Below, piece by piece: positions 1 through 15,107 of a stretch of 64,000 nt of DNA. Source of the stretch: Paralichthys olivaceus. Taxonomy: Eukaryota > Chordata > Actinopteri > Pleuronectiformes > Paralichthyidae. Position 1 is the first letter of the stretch. Every line of letters starts with the position of its first letter. A program made the translations under genes and the position numbers. Below the pieces are notes generated by a model. The model saw nothing but the letters and a program-made list of their open reading frames with translations, did no database searches and had not been told where the DNA came from. Location of the stretch: assembly GCF_024713975.1 (NCBI RefSeq), contig NC_091094.1:13625001-13689000 (forward strand). The letters are read 5' to 3'.

Positions 1-371
1 AATGTATCATCGTGGAAGAAGGTTCCTACTCCCACTTAACACTTCAAATCATCTGTATAGATGTGAGCTCTGGGCCTTCTGATGGCGTCCACGTGTCCCT
101 CCCTGTATATAACACACTATACAGCTGACTGGTTGAGTGTAAACAGTCCTGGCGTTGAATGCTAAATAGTTAGCCTCGGGTGTTGGTTTCAGAGACTCTG
201 GCGTTGTGTCAACACAGCTGAAGGTTACTGCTGCTCATCATTTCTCACCGGGCTGTGGTGGTGGTGGTGGTTGCATAATGTCTGAATGCAATAAAAATGA
301 CCCTCCCTGTTGTTAAAGATAAAGTGTTCTCTCGTCTAACCCTTGTTTGTTTCTGTGTCTTGTCTGCAGCG
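1..371 (+). other. rhoa upstream intron and start of 5' leader
   Basis: An acceptor (ending tctgcag at 369) directly precedes the rhoa start, so most of this stretch should be the 3' part of rhoa intron 1. It contains a short GTG trinucleotide run near 255-270. I see no coding exon in it. Confidence 0.7.
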
Positions 372-3023
<2,652 letters not shown>

Positions 3024-3572
3024 ACAAGGGCACGAGGACTGCTTTCTACTGGGGGAAAGAAGGAGCATTAGGTCAAACCTACCCCCCACCCCCAAACACA
3101 CCCACACAAAAGACTGTTCTCCCCAGTTTTTACTAAAGGTGTATTGCTTTTACTTTTTTTTGTCTTAAGCATACGTAGTCAAGTTCTGTCAGTATTCAAT
3201 TTTGAGGTAATGGAAAACTACTTTTTTGTACTTAAAAATGAGTAAATTTGCCATAAGGAAACCTCCTTTATCAACTTGTAATCAAAGAGGTCAGCCAAGG
3301 GACCTGCTGTGTCATATCTGCCAACTACAGTCAAGTGCTTAAGCCCCGCCTGCTGATCTGAGGAATGTTTCCACAGCCAACTAGGGTGAAGTACCTGTAC
3401 ACTGTGACCCGTGGTCCTTTCAATTATTTCAACAAACGGATGCACACATGAAGTTGAAAATTTGTTTGTGTGCTTCATATACGAATCCTTTGTGCAGTAT
3501 GATCACATGCACAATATGAGACTGGAAACTCATTTTGTTAAAAAACGCAAATGGAAACTTAGTGTTTTGTGT

Positions 3573-3578
3573 AATAAA
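3573..3578 (+). terminator. Candidate rhoa polyadenylation signal
   Basis: AATAAA lies about 550 bases after the rhoa stop in an AT-rich stretch. No competing coding signal is present. The real 3' end may lie further downstream. Confidence 0.45.
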
Positions 3579-4216
3579 TTTCTTTGTAAGAATCTTGATT
3601 ATTTGCCTTATTTGTTTGTTTAATCACAGACACTAAGGCACCCGATGAACTATGGTCCAGCTCAGAAACTGAACAAAAATGAATAAGCATGATGGAGGCA
3701 AAAGTTTACAACCATGCACATGTAATTGGACACTGTCTTTTGGAACATGTGTGAACTGCACTGAAAACTCAAGGACACTTGTGGAAATTGTGGATTAATA
3801 CAATCTGGTTATCTCACCTACAGAGCCTGATCTTTATGAAAATATCTGTATGGATTTTGTAAGACAAGAAAATATATTGAGCAAATCATTTTACATACGT
3901 ACATGCTTCCTGTATGTTTTTCTCACATACAAATCAACAGAGAGGTGAATAGACCCACCTATGCAGAGGTACTTATGGCAGTCTCTTGGCTCTTAGTTAC
4001 TGGTTGGTACATATGCCACTACTGATATTTCTGTTCAGGTTTGAACTTCTTGGCCTCTGTGCTGCTGCATTAAATGGACTTTCACCACAATCAGATCTAG
4101 TGTCACTTCTAAAATATACACTCAACATACATGTGAGCAAAATGCCTCAAACTGAATTACATACAAACAATCGATGCAAAACAGGACACAATTAATTTGG
4201 TTTTTAACAAACGTGC

Positions 4217-4222
4217 TTTATT
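4217..4222 (-). terminator. Candidate tmem43 polyadenylation signal
   Basis: TTTATT on the plus strand is AATAAA on the minus strand, about 700 bases after the tmem43 stop. Other AATAAA-like sites exist nearer the stop (for example near 4345), so the site used is uncertain. Confidence 0.35.
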
Positions 4223-4462
4223 TAACATACACTTAATACAAACTATAAAACTAAATTGCAGATCCCCACTTTGGTGTCGACAGATCAGACTGTTCGGTAA
4301 AAAAGAAGTTACATCAATTCTCCAAATAAAAAATAGGTACATTTTATTCACAATTGATCTTTACTCATTAGTTTTTCAACTGCAGACCAATTCCCTGACA
4401 ATGCACAAAGTATTATACAATGGACATGAGGGATTACATATTGCATAAGGAACTTAATCAAG

Positions 4463-4592
4463 CAGTTTATTAGGTACACCAGCTGAAACTAATACAATCC
4501 AACAGCAACAGACCGAAAACATGAAATGTATATTTATATATAGCATTTGGTATGGGACAGCATTAGTTCCACTCAGTGTACCTAACAAAGTG
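4463..4592. mobile_element. Short MITE-like inverted-repeat element
   Basis: The left end reads CAGTTTATTAGGTACACC. The right end, read on the minus strand, gives CACTTTGTTAGGTACACT, an imperfect inverted repeat of about 18 bases bounding roughly 130 bp. This GGTACACC/TTTATTAGG terminus is a common fish DNA-element end. No transposase is present. Target duplication is unclear. It lies in the predicted tmem43 3' UTR. Confidence 0.6.
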
Positions 4593-4918
4593 ACAACTAA
4601 AGTAAAAATGACCCTGAAGTGATTTTATGTTGTAGAATTTTATGAGTGGATGAACTACTGAAAGGCCACAACTGATAACAACAGAGCTAAAAGGCAACAA
4701 CAGCTTGAATCTGACTGGACAACATCAACACTGTGGTCCAGGTGATTCTCTATCAGGGTGAGACAATGGGGAACTCTGTAAATTATTTTTATATCAATTT
4801 GAACACTAGATACATTTTTGGTGTGTTTAACCCAAGAAATCCAATCCTATGCAGTTTGCCACGGTACCCTCACGTTTGAAGGTGTCAGGAAGTGCTTTGA
4901 TAATCACCACCTCAAGAG

Positions 4919-7900
4919 TCATTTGTTCTTCTTGGCTGGAAGTCTTGAGCGGGCGAGAAACACTGGGAGCAGAGCCAGCGCTCCCAGAGCCACTGCCACT
5001 AACGGTCGGTAAAAAAGCCAACCTACTCCGATGGTAAGAAGAGACAAAGAGCAGGAGACACACAGGGCAAAGATCTTCAGCCCCACGGACACCAGCTCTC
5101 TGAGCACAGGAACCCAGTCCACTGCAGGGACAAAACACAACATGAAGGACGGACACAGAGATGGATTAAATCATCATTGGCAGTGTGTCAGTATTCGTTT
5201 ACCCAGTGTGTAGATGATGCGCATGGTCAACTGAATACTGAGGAACATGAGGGCCCATCCTGCAGCCCTGAGACCCCATGTCTTCAAACTGTTGTGCTGG
5301 TGCGCTCTCTCAAAAATGTCCTAGAGACAATGAAAGAACTGCATCAAGACCAGGTGGAGAACCACACACTTAACCAACATGTGGAATTTTTCCCAGAACA
5401 ACAGCAGTGAAGAAGGGAGATAAAGCACAGTGACCTCTGCAGAGAGATCCTCCAGGTACAGGATCTCCAGAGTGTCTCCTGACTTGGTTTTAAATGCCAT
5501 CAGCTGCTCCCCTCTCTGCATGGCCACGATGCTGACCTGAGAAAAAAGCAAAGAGTCATGAAGTGTCTAGATATTTTGGTCCAGACATTCTCCGGTCCTT
5601 GCCTTTCACATATAAACTTTTTATTTACAGCACATCCAGTCTCTGATCTTATCACCCAAAGCACGGATTTTTCCCTGTTGTTAAATACAAATTTTATCAA
5701 TCATGTACATGTTTATGATGTTGTCTTTGTCATTGGTCATCATAGCATTTTATAGACCAAAAAATATACAATTGGTAATAATAATCATTAGTTTCAAATT
5801 CCATTAAAGAGCACTAAGGTGACAATAGTGTGGCAACTAATAATAACCCATTCAATCAAAGTTTAAAACATTTATTACAGGTTGTTCAAAGTCTTGTCCA
5901 ATCAGCAAACATTTAATTTACAATGACAGAACAAATCAGCTCATTAGATTGGCTGGAACTTAATGAATATTTGTTTAAGTAAAAGTTATTGAATTATCTA
6001 GATTGTTGTTGATTCCTTTTTTTTTTGACCAACTATTCCACTAATAGACCTATAGTCTCAGCACTGGTTCACCTCATTTGTCAGTGATTGATTCATGAAT
6101 TCCTGCAGAAACTCCGTAAGGACCATTATTTACTGACATGTCAGATCGTGATGACTATTAACCAGGTTATCTGCATCACTCACAGTCTGAGCCGGGCCCA
6201 GTGGAGACGTCTCACCACTCAGTCCAGCGTAAGAGAATCTCACACGCACATCTCCGACCTCATGAATAAAACCAGACAAATAACAACAACTCTTTAAATG
6301 TGCCAGTAAGGAACATATAATGACAGAAGAGGCCAGCACTGTGTGCATCAGGCAGAGGTTCACCTCATGATACTCACCTCCGGCCTGCGTGGGTTTTGAG
6401 TGTGATAGAAATAATCATCATAGATGGTGAGAAAAGTGTCCAAGCTCAAGGTGGAGAAATCCCTCAAACTCAGAGTCTGGAAGTTATTGATCTGCTCCAC
6501 AAGGCCTGAGGATGAATGAGTGACAGTCTGACAAACAGACCAGCTGAAGTATGTCTGTTTACAACAGGTTGTTTAGAGATGGAGATACCTTTAGATAGAA
6601 CCAAGGGCCCAACTCTGACTTCAGGAGCCACTACTGTCACACTCTCAACCGCCATGGCACTGAAATAAAGATTAAGTTAAGGTGAAGTTACAGAAAATAT
6701 TTTGGACTCCACTGTAAATACAATTACATTTTAGGTGAAAAAATGATGTACATTTTCTTTCATGGTTAAACAGTAAAATATCAAGCCTCAATTAGATTTC
6801 GTTGTAAGTTTGAGAACATCATCTCAGGAATCATTGCCCAATTTATTTCCAGTATATTATTGGCTGAAATATCTGTATTGGAATTTTTTGTACTCCGTAA
6901 TGTACTCCAAAAATCTAAATCAGTCAGGCTCTACTCAGAGGTATTGGCTTACCTTGGGTTCTGGTGACCAATTTCCTTGTCAAAATGGCGACTGTTGACC
7001 AACTCTGATTTCCACTCAGTGTCTGGAAACAGAGTTACCACAGTGCGTCAAATAAAATATACACAAAGAGTAAAGAAGAGCCAAAAAGGTAAAAAAAAAT
7101 ACAAAAACTCACTGTAGGTGTATGTCGTCTCAGTTTTGGTTTCTCCATTCTCTTGGTAATCCCTGAAATCAATTACCTCTTCAGTCAGAGAATATTTTGT
7201 ATTCAAGCCAACATTTTTAACACCTGACCTCAACCATAGTGTTGACACGCAGACAACAGACTCACTTGCTCTCCTGGTACTCCACCCACTGATACATCTC
7301 CACCTGCCTCTGCAGCTTCACCGCCTGCACCACCACTCTGTAGTTGGGGTCATAAAGGGGCTACACAAACACAAGTACATGGTGTAATTTTAGTTGAAGT
7401 AAATTTTTGTGCATTGCTTGAGTATCGATTTAAAATGAAACTTTGTATATTTTGGAACTGCCCTTTTTTGTCAGATTTGCCTGCATTCCAACCTGTCTGA
7501 ACTTCAGTATGTATGGAATTTTTTTTACACTTGATTATTTATTATGGGAATGTAAATGTAAATGTGAGGAGCAATTTGACACAACAGAGAATCAAAACTG
7601 AAACCAACAGTCAAGTACAGCCTACCTCTGTAGTGTGCAGCTGAGTAGACAGGTGAACTAGACGGTTGTTGTTCTGCAGCTCAAGGCTGAAGTACGGCCC
7701 CAGCGACACAACCTGAGACAGACCTTCATCCAGAGAGGACGCTGTTTGCAGAGCTCGTCCCTGAAGAGAGAGGCAGGTACATAGAGTCAATCTGGAGTAA
7801 CTTTAACATGGAACATAACTCAGCAATTAAACCTTCAGTGTAACAGCGTGGCTTTTGATATAATGCATTAAATGCAGACGCAGAGTCAGTGGTTCTTACC

Positions 7901-8998
7901 TCATTGGTAAAGAGAATATAAATTGAGAGAAAAAACAATCCGATGCCAAAAGCTGTTCCTCCTGCAGTTTCACTCAGTCGCTCTAAGAATCCAGGATTAG
8001 ATTTCACAGATACACGCTTGTGCTGGTTTGGCTCTGTACCTGAAAACTGACACAAACATACAAAAATAATAAAGTTGAATGTTTGCAATGATCTGAAAAA
8101 TAAATGACATTGACCACTTGATGAATGAAGATCTATTATTATTCACAAATGTGTGTGTGTCACAACACATTTAGGTTTAGCAATAAGACAAAATATATAA
8201 TTGTCATTATATTGATATCATCAGATGTGAACATTTGTAACTCTATAATCTTTGACCACGTTGCTCAGCCCTTTAAAAAGCTCTTATTTACAAATGCATA
8301 TACAACGTGTGGTTTCAAGGATTCAGATTTGAGTCCACAAAAGGAACAAGTGAACCATTTCTCTGGAGATAGAGAAGTGTCACAGTGCATTCAAACATCT
8401 TATTATGTGATTCATAAAATGTCACAATTCATGATATTAGATGAATGGACAGAGCCAGTTTCTGGTTCAGTCAGATAACTTTTACACAACACAAACTTTT
8501 AACTTGTTTATTATCACTGAGATCATTTCGATCTATTTACATCCTTTAACCTCCAAACTGTTTTAATCACTCAGATATGTGCAAACACATCCTGTGTGCA
8601 TGAGAGACTCGCCTCCTCTGACTGACCACAAACACCAGGACAAGTGACAGTAGCATCTAAAGTTAGCTAGCTGCCATTACAGGCGCGAGCAGATGACACG
8701 CCTCTTTTGTTCTGAGCTCATTCTACTTCCTCACTTCATCTCAAAGTTACAACTAATAACTCAACGAATAACTCAACGAATAACTCAAACAACATGACTC
8801 CTCACTGAGGAGTCCTCAGCGTGAAGACACGCAGGAGGCAGGAGGAGTCCGGAGGAGCAGATGTTAGCTCCCACACGGTTCTCTGTGACCTGGAGGCAGT
8901 TGAGGTGCTAACTTCACGATGAAACTCCGCTGGTTAAGTCCAGGTTCAGTAAACTAACGTGGTTCAGTCGAGTCACTTACTGTCTGTGATGGAGACAT
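4919..8998 (-). CDS. tmem43: TMEM43 (LUMA) inner nuclear membrane/ER protein
   Basis: Twelve coding exons in transcript order: 8998-8981, 8046-7900, 7760-7626, 7360-7266, 7162-7113, 7022-6953, 6659-6589, 6505-6378, 6258-6184, 5536-5435, 5320-5203, 5121-4919. They sum to 1212 bases and 403 residues (human 400), with every junction in phase. The family is an ER and inner nuclear membrane protein that interacts with emerin and lamins and is linked to arrhythmogenic cardiomyopathy in humans. Recognisable blocks are [11 protein letters not shown] before the first membrane segment, [35 protein letters not shown] and the C-terminal membrane hairpins ending in GWLFYRPL and RLPAKKNK. Exon 2 uses the upstream acceptor at 8047, since only that one keeps phase with the 18-base first coding exon. 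It is divergent from the GDI gene. Confidence 0.95.
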
Positions 8999-9339
8999 GG
9001 TTCTCCTGCTGCTCCTCACTCAAACTCCCGTTGGAGGAAATGAAGACGCTGGAGCCTTGAGGTGCGCTTCATCTGCGCACAGCGTGTCCCGGAACCACCA
9101 CGGGGGGGCGGCGCATGGCACAAGTTTGTATCCCCGCACACTGGGATACTCTGGTGTAGATAACAAGTGCTATAGATTCTTCTCAAGTTATCATGGGTGA
9201 TGGAGTTTTTGCAGCAGGTCAGACCGGGAGGCTCACTGATGAAATATGAGTTTCACTTTATGATCATTCAGAAACATTTCACATTTTCTTTCCACTACAT
9301 TGATCTGACAGCCACAGCGAGTGTCCACTTCCTACATAT

Positions 9340-9457
9340 TTCAATGTATTATTACTACTCTGGTAGCAGGAACAAAAACAATTGCACTATGCATTGTACT
9401 GTGTATGATTGTGTATGTGACAAATAAAACAATCTTGAATCTTGAATCTTGAATCTG
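9340..9457 (+). mobile_element. LINE-type 3' tail with (CTTGAAT)n
   Basis: A stretch rich in short words ends with GACAAATAAAA-like sequence followed by repeated TTGAATC units. This is the usual look of a fish non-LTR retrotransposon 3' end, with a poly-A-signal-like word then a short tandem tail. No reverse transcriptase remains. Family not assigned. Confidence 0.5.
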
Positions 9458-9699
9458 ATTACTGAGCTTCAGTAAAAAATACATATATAAAATCCACATT
9501 ATTTAATAACATAGTACATTAACCACTCTGAACTGAGCCATTATACATAGTCATTACTTTTTCTTTGATACTTCAAGTAAGTTTGCTGCTGTACATACAT
9601 TTATATACATTTACTGGATATTTATAAGTACCACAGAGACAGACACACACAAACCACATCTACTGCCTGTAGTCAGCAGATCACCACTCAACCAACTGT

Positions 9700-9903
9700 C
9701 TCTCTCTCTCTCTCTCTCTGTCTCTCTCCCTCTCTCTCTGTCTCTCTCATATAAACCGACACCCACACACACACACAAAAACTGATAAACACACACACAC
9801 ACCCACTCTCTCTCTCTTTCTCTCTCCCTCTCTCTCTCTCTCATATAAACCGACACCTACACACACTGATAAACACACACTAACACACACACAAACACAC
9901 ACA

Positions 9904-9958
<55 letters not shown>

Positions 9959-10030
9959 ACACAGACACACACAAACTCTCTCTCTCTCATTCATGCACAC
10001 AGACGCCCACACACACACTCTCTCTCTCTA
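9700..10030. repeat. Compound (CT)n/(CA)n microsatellite with duplicated block
   Basis: Alternating CT-rich and CA-rich runs. A roughly 32-base block containing CATATAAACCGACACC appears twice (near 9748 and 9842), spaced about 95 bases apart, showing a local duplication inside the repeat. The pure CA run spans about 9911-9953. Confidence 0.9.
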
Positions 10031-10215
10031 GACATGTTCGTCTTAAGAGGATTATTGTGAAGAGGAAGACAAAGCACTTATCAACATCATACTTAGGTCT
10101 ATGTGCAAGTACACACAATGCACGTATCCATGCACACACACAAATACGCACATACACACACAAGCACGTTCACGTTGATGCAGAGTGCATTCACTTTGAC
10201 TCAGTGAGTGTTAAG

Positions 10216-13200
10216 ATGCAGGAATATGATGTGATAGTGCTCGGAACTGGACTTAAGGTAAGAAAACTTGCCTTTTAATTGTAATATATGTATTTGAGTC
10301 ACATGAGGGAAAGCGTGTCAGTTAACGGGGTAGATAAGCTCAGAAATCCTCTTTAAAGCACAAAGTCTGACAGTAAGTTAGTTCATTATAAAGTCTCTGT
10401 TGGTGTCTTGATTTGATTCTGCTGTGAAACGTGTCAAGGGTAATTATACCATAACTTTCAAAGCTTGAATGTAGAGACACATTCACATTGATTAAAAACT
10501 ACTGATTCATCAGTTTCTCTTAGTATAAGTAGATAGTATAAGTGACAGTTAAGTTTCTCTTATTGTAAAACTCTTCCCATGTTTTTCACTATTTCATTGT
10601 TTATCCACATGCAGACTTTCTAAGCACCTGTTTCTAAAATCCCTGAAGGGATTTGTAGCGACTAAATTATCTCATTATGTTTGTCCTGATCTGTGGATGC
10701 ACCCCCCTGCTCTTTTCATGATTAACTCTGCCAGCGAGGTTTTGTTTTCACCCCTGTCTGTTTCTTTGTTTGTGAGCACGATTACACAAAAACAAAAAAA
10801 CTCAGTGCACAGGTGTGGAAGGAAAGAACCCAATACATTTTAGTGCAGATCTGGATCAGGGGACCGATCAGGAAGTCTTTTTTCCACTTTCTTTAACATT
10901 GCAATATTGGGGCCTTTTTCAACATTTTCCGAGAGTGTGTGAAATCTGGTGCAGCTTATTGAATTAAAGGGGACTGTTGGGGCTTGGTGGAGGCATGAGT
11001 GTGATTCTAGTTCTGACAGCATGACCCACTAACTACCAGCTTCCCTCTCTGTCTTAGGAGTGTATCATCTCTGGTTTGATGTCTCAAAGTGGGAAAAAAG
11101 TTCTTCACATTGACAAAAATCCTTACTATGGAGGAGAGAGCGCCTCCATTTCTCCCCTTGAAGAGGTGTGAACACACAAACAGCAACACATGCAGACACA
11201 CACGTTTATCATGGTGTTTATTATCCAGTGTGTTTCTGTGTTTACAGCTGTACAAGAAGTTCAAGGTTCCAGGTCCTAAGGCCATGGGCCTTGGGAAAGA
11301 GTGGAACATCGACCTCATCCCCAAATTTTTCCTGGCCAATGGTGAGAGCTCAGTATCGTTCATCTGAAGTGTGACTCGTGCAGTTCATTTTGTTTCCGTT
11401 GTTTCAGTGTAAACGTGTGCTGTCTATTTGCATTACAGGTCAGCTGGTGAAAATCTTGGTGCACACTGAGGTCACTCGATATCTGGACTTCAAGGTAGTT
11501 GAAGGCAGTTATATATACAAAGCAGGAAAAGTTCACAAGGTCCCCGCCACTGAGGAAGATGCCCAAGCTTCAGGTATTTTATTGCGTTGTTTTTGTATAT
11601 TTTTCGGAGCCCATGTTGGATAATAACAATAAACCCAATGTTTCAGACCTGATGGGCATGTTTGACAAAAGAAGGTTCAGGAAGCTGCTGCTCTTCGCCC
11701 TCAACTTTGACGAGAGAAACCCTCGCACCTTTCAAGATGTCAACCCAAAGAAAATGACCACACGGGACCTTTTCTGCCGCTTCGACCTGGGATTAGATGT
11801 AATGGAGTTCACAGGTCACGCCATAGCCTTACACAGCAGTGACAGGTCAGTCCCAGGGACATACTGTACATGGACCAGATGCTGACAGATGATCCTTGAA
11901 GTGCCTGATCCCATTTATCGTCCCTACGTGTCCCTGCAGTTACCTGGACCAGCCCTGTGTGGAGACCATCAGACGGATCAGGCTGTACTCTGAGTCTTTG
12001 TCCCGTCACACCAGCAGTCCATACCTCTACCCAATGTACGGGCTGGGAGAGCTGCCGCAGGGATTTGCCAGGTTTTACTCACACTGAATGGGATTTACAA
12101 CGACATCTAAAAACTGCAGTCAGTGTGTTTCGTTGATTACCCATCCTGCCTGTGTGTTTCAGGCTGAGCGCAGAGTACGGAGGAACTTTCCTGTTGAACA
12201 GACCAGTGGATGAGATTGTGATGGACAACGGCAAAGTAAAAGCGGTGAAATCTGAGGGGAAGGTAAGGTAGATTTAAGAAAAAGAAAAATTAGTCAATAC
12301 ACTGGAAAAAATGATCCAGTGGCATAACTGTCCATTCTGTACAATTTGTCTTTTCTTTCTCTGCTAAACAGCTGTTCCACTGTAAACAGCTGATCTGTGA
12401 TCCCAGCTATGTTCCTAATCGAGTGAGGAAAGTGGGTCGTGTCATACGTGTCATCTGTTTATTAAATCATCCAGTTAAAAACACCCACGAGGCCAATTCA
12501 TGTCAAATCATCATCCCTCAAGCTCAACTCAACAGGAAATCAGGTATTAAAGATAGGACATTTTAACACAGTAAAAGATATATGAGTAAAGAAATAGTAA
12601 ATAATAAAATGTATAGGGAAAGATTAGTTGAAGAAAGGTTTAAACTACATATGAGGTAAAACATGTTTAAATCAATTGAAAACAAGATCATAAAAATATG
12701 TTTTGAGCATTTTTTTTGAATGTCTCATATATTGATATGAACTGGGAGTTTGTTCCAAATCTTTGGTGCATGATTACATGAAGCTGCCAGAACTGTATTA
12801 TTCCTGTCTTTTGTTAAGAAATGATTCCAAATTAAAAAATATATTATCTCACTAATGCATGAACAACTCTGATTTTCCATGCAGACATTTACATATCTGT
12901 AGTGTCCTTCACCCACAACGTGGCTTCAGATGGGATGTACATCGCCACGGTGAGCACGACCTCAGAAACCAGTAACCCGGAGAAGGAGGTGCAGCCCGGC
13001 CTGGATCTTCTCGAGCCCATCATGCAAAAGTTAGTGACGGATTTTCTGTTTATTGATTGTCAGTAAGATTACATTTTAAACAATATTTAATAATGGTATT
13101 TTCTGTCCAAACTTTGAATCTAGATTTGTGTCAATCAGAAACCTGCTAGTTCCCATCGAAGATGGAAAGAATAGTCAGGTGATGAGGGGAAAAGAAAAGA

Positions 13201-13427
13201 AACAAATAATAAATACAAATATGGAGTGTGGTGGACACGTGTTTGTAACAGATCCCCTCTCTCTCTTGACTCACTAGATATTTGTGTCCCGCTCATATGA
13301 TGCAACAAACCACTTTGAGACTGAAAGTGAAGACATCGCAGATCTGTACCGACGAATCACAGGAGCAGAGCTCTGCATCGGAGGATCACAGAGACACCAG
13401 TCGCACAACTCTGAAGACAATGACTGA
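10216..13427 (+). CDS. Rab GDP-dissociation inhibitor, divergent paralogue
   Basis: Eleven coding exons: 10216-10257, 11058-11165, 11248-11341, 11439-11573, 11647-11845, 11940-12071, 12163-12262, 12372-12543, 12885-13029, 13124-13178, 13278-13427. They total 1332 bases and 443 residues (GDI1/2 are 445-447). RabGDI extracts GDP-bound prenylated Rabs from membranes and keeps them soluble in the cytosol. Diagnostic blocks are [11 protein letters not shown] at the N-terminus, [72 protein letters not shown] and [10 protein letters not shown]. The core is well conserved but many surface positions differ from GDI1 and GDI2. The last 30 or so residues ([14 protein letters not shown] onward) do not match the usual FDFENMKRKQND tail. 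GTGLKE replaces the usual GTGLTE. It could be a third ancient GDI paralogue, and I give no symbol for that reason. It is convergent with ndufaf3 and divergent from tmem43. Confidence 0.9.
10660..11015 (+). repeat. Degenerate teleost interspersed repeat (copy 1)
   Basis: Located in GDI intron 1. It carries the motif order typical of a widespread fish repeat: GCGAGGTTTTGTTTTC, a GATTACACAAAAAC word, an AACCCAATACATTTTAGTG word, and a GGGGACTGTTGGGGCTTGG end. Related copies lie at 21697-21895, 33646-33760 and 62815-63150. It is non-coding and I cannot name the family. Confidence 0.6.
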
Positions 13428-14779
13428 CGGAGACCTTCCACATCAGGCCAAACAACTGGGCGGAGGGTTTTCAGTAGCATGTGGACCGGACTGTGTGGAT
13501 TTAAATGTGTGTTTCATTTTTTCTCCCATTTAATTTGTTTTGTGTAAAATCTATAAAATAATTCAATGTTGACAAAAAGTTTGGAATTTCTTTTCTTATG
13601 TCGATCATTTTGAGGTCCGTTCTTCTGAATTAGTTATTATGTATAGCACCAAAGTAAAATCCTGAGCACAGTGGATAGTCTTTCAGATATTCCCATTAAA
13701 CCTTCTCATGCATGATCCAGGCATCAGCTTGACTGGAAATAGCATTTTTTGTAAGATTCAGCTTAACCAAGATCTGGAATTTGTCTGGGTTTTGATTTCC
13801 AGTGATATGAAGATTAGAATGAGGTTATTTGGACATTGTCTGTACGTGTGAAGGTGAATGATAGTTTTTCTCTGTGTGTTAACCCTGTGATGGGCTGTCG
13901 ACCTGCCCGATGTCTACCTCGCCTCTCGCCCTAACTCAGCTGGGATTGCCCCCCTTGTGACCCCTGGAGGATAAGCAATCTAGATGGACGGATGGGTCCT
14001 TTAAGCCCCAATCAATGCTTCTGTTATCCAGCAGCAGCAGGTAAACGTGATCGAGCAGCGCCCTGCGTGTGATCGACAGGGATTTAAACATTGGCAGATG
14101 ATTAGAGATGAATCACATTGATGTTAGAGGATTTGTGGATTCTCTTATCGAGGGAGCTTATCTGAGAGAAGGACAAAGCCACTAAATTGTGTCACTTGCT
14201 TGCACATGCTTGCACATGCTTGTCCATGGCGGCGCTGCAGGAGACAGAGGACACACATACGCACAGATATAAGAGGCTTAACCAAATGAAGGACAGTCGC
14301 CACCAACACCTCAGGTACAGGACTGGAACATATTCACACAGACAATAATAATATACTGCACAGATTGTCTTTATCTGCTGCACTACTCATCATTGTGTCC
14401 ATTTAAAATTAAAAACTACAGCACACTGTATATTGCCTTATACATTTATGCATGAAAATACATTAAATACATTATATTTGAGTTATTGCTAAATGTGGTG
14501 CTTCAAATATATAATTTATACATAGGAATGCAGCTTCAACGGTATTCAGGTCTAATTCTGCATCATTTGTGTCCTCAATTATATACACATGTATACACAC
14601 TTAGTTCTCGAGGCAGTCAGTGAAACCTCATATCAACAGATGAGGGGGGGCTCTTAACATATGAATCTGTACACTAACTGTTGTAACCAAACATCAGAGG
14701 TGGAGATCGCCGATTTTTTCCCCAGAAGAACAACCATCTCACAGGCTGCAGTATCTACTACTGTCGTATATCCCGGGAC
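13428..14779. other. GDI/ndufaf3 convergent intergenic region
   Basis: Tail-to-tail spacer of 1.35 kb. It should contain both 3' UTRs. An ATTAAA at 13695-13700 is a possible GDI poly-A signal, as no AATAAA is visible close to the stop. A LINE-type tail lies at 13845-13997. No further gene seen. Confidence 0.6.
13845..13997 (+). mobile_element. Fish non-LTR retrotransposon 3' end remnant
   Basis: The stretch contains CCCTGTGATGGGCTG, CGACCTG, CCTCGCCTCTCGCCC, CAGCTGGGAT, GACCCC and AGGATAAGC, then GATGGACGGATGG. This word order is the familiar 3' terminus of a very abundant fish LINE whose tail is made of GGATGGAT-like units. It is mutated and lacks any coding part. Confidence 0.75.
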
Positions 14780-15017
14780 TTACTCCTGTGTTACTTCCAG
14801 GGCAGTGCTGACAGGTGGAGGGATCAGTCCAGCAGCTGCTACTCTCCGCTCACTGGTCAGGAAGTTGAAGGTTGCACATGCGTTCGGCTGATGAACAGCA
14901 AAGGGTAAAAAAAAGGAATATTAGGTCAACCTCAATGTTGCTGGTGAAACAATTAGAAAATCTGTGGCCTAGTTCACACCTGCTATTAACATCTATCCAG
15001 ACCAAACACACACCAAA

Positions 15018-15107
<90 letters not shown>

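Larger units (their letters stand above)
3024..4918. other. rhoa/tmem43 convergent intergenic region and 3' UTRs
   Basis: Tail-to-tail spacer of 1.9 kb. The left part should be rhoa 3' UTR and the right part tmem43 3' UTR on the minus strand. It contains one MITE-like element at 4463-4592. I recognise no gene. Confidence 0.7.
8999..10215. promoter_or_regulatory. tmem43/GDI head-to-head intergenic region
   Basis: A 1.2 kb gap separates two divergent start codons. The tmem43-proximal part (about 8620-9130, including exon 1) is richer in CpG than the flanks and fits a promoter. The rest holds a LINE-type tail and compound microsatellites. Shared regulation is an inference from spacing only. Confidence 0.45.

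Noticed and set aside
8031-8046. Alternative acceptor for tmem43 exon 2 at 8040
   Set aside because: It would join the 18-base first coding exon out of phase; the acceptor seven bases upstream keeps the frame.
9747-9974. Open frames of alternating Cys-Val and Arg-Glu
   Set aside because: Translations of (CA)n and (CT)n microsatellites.
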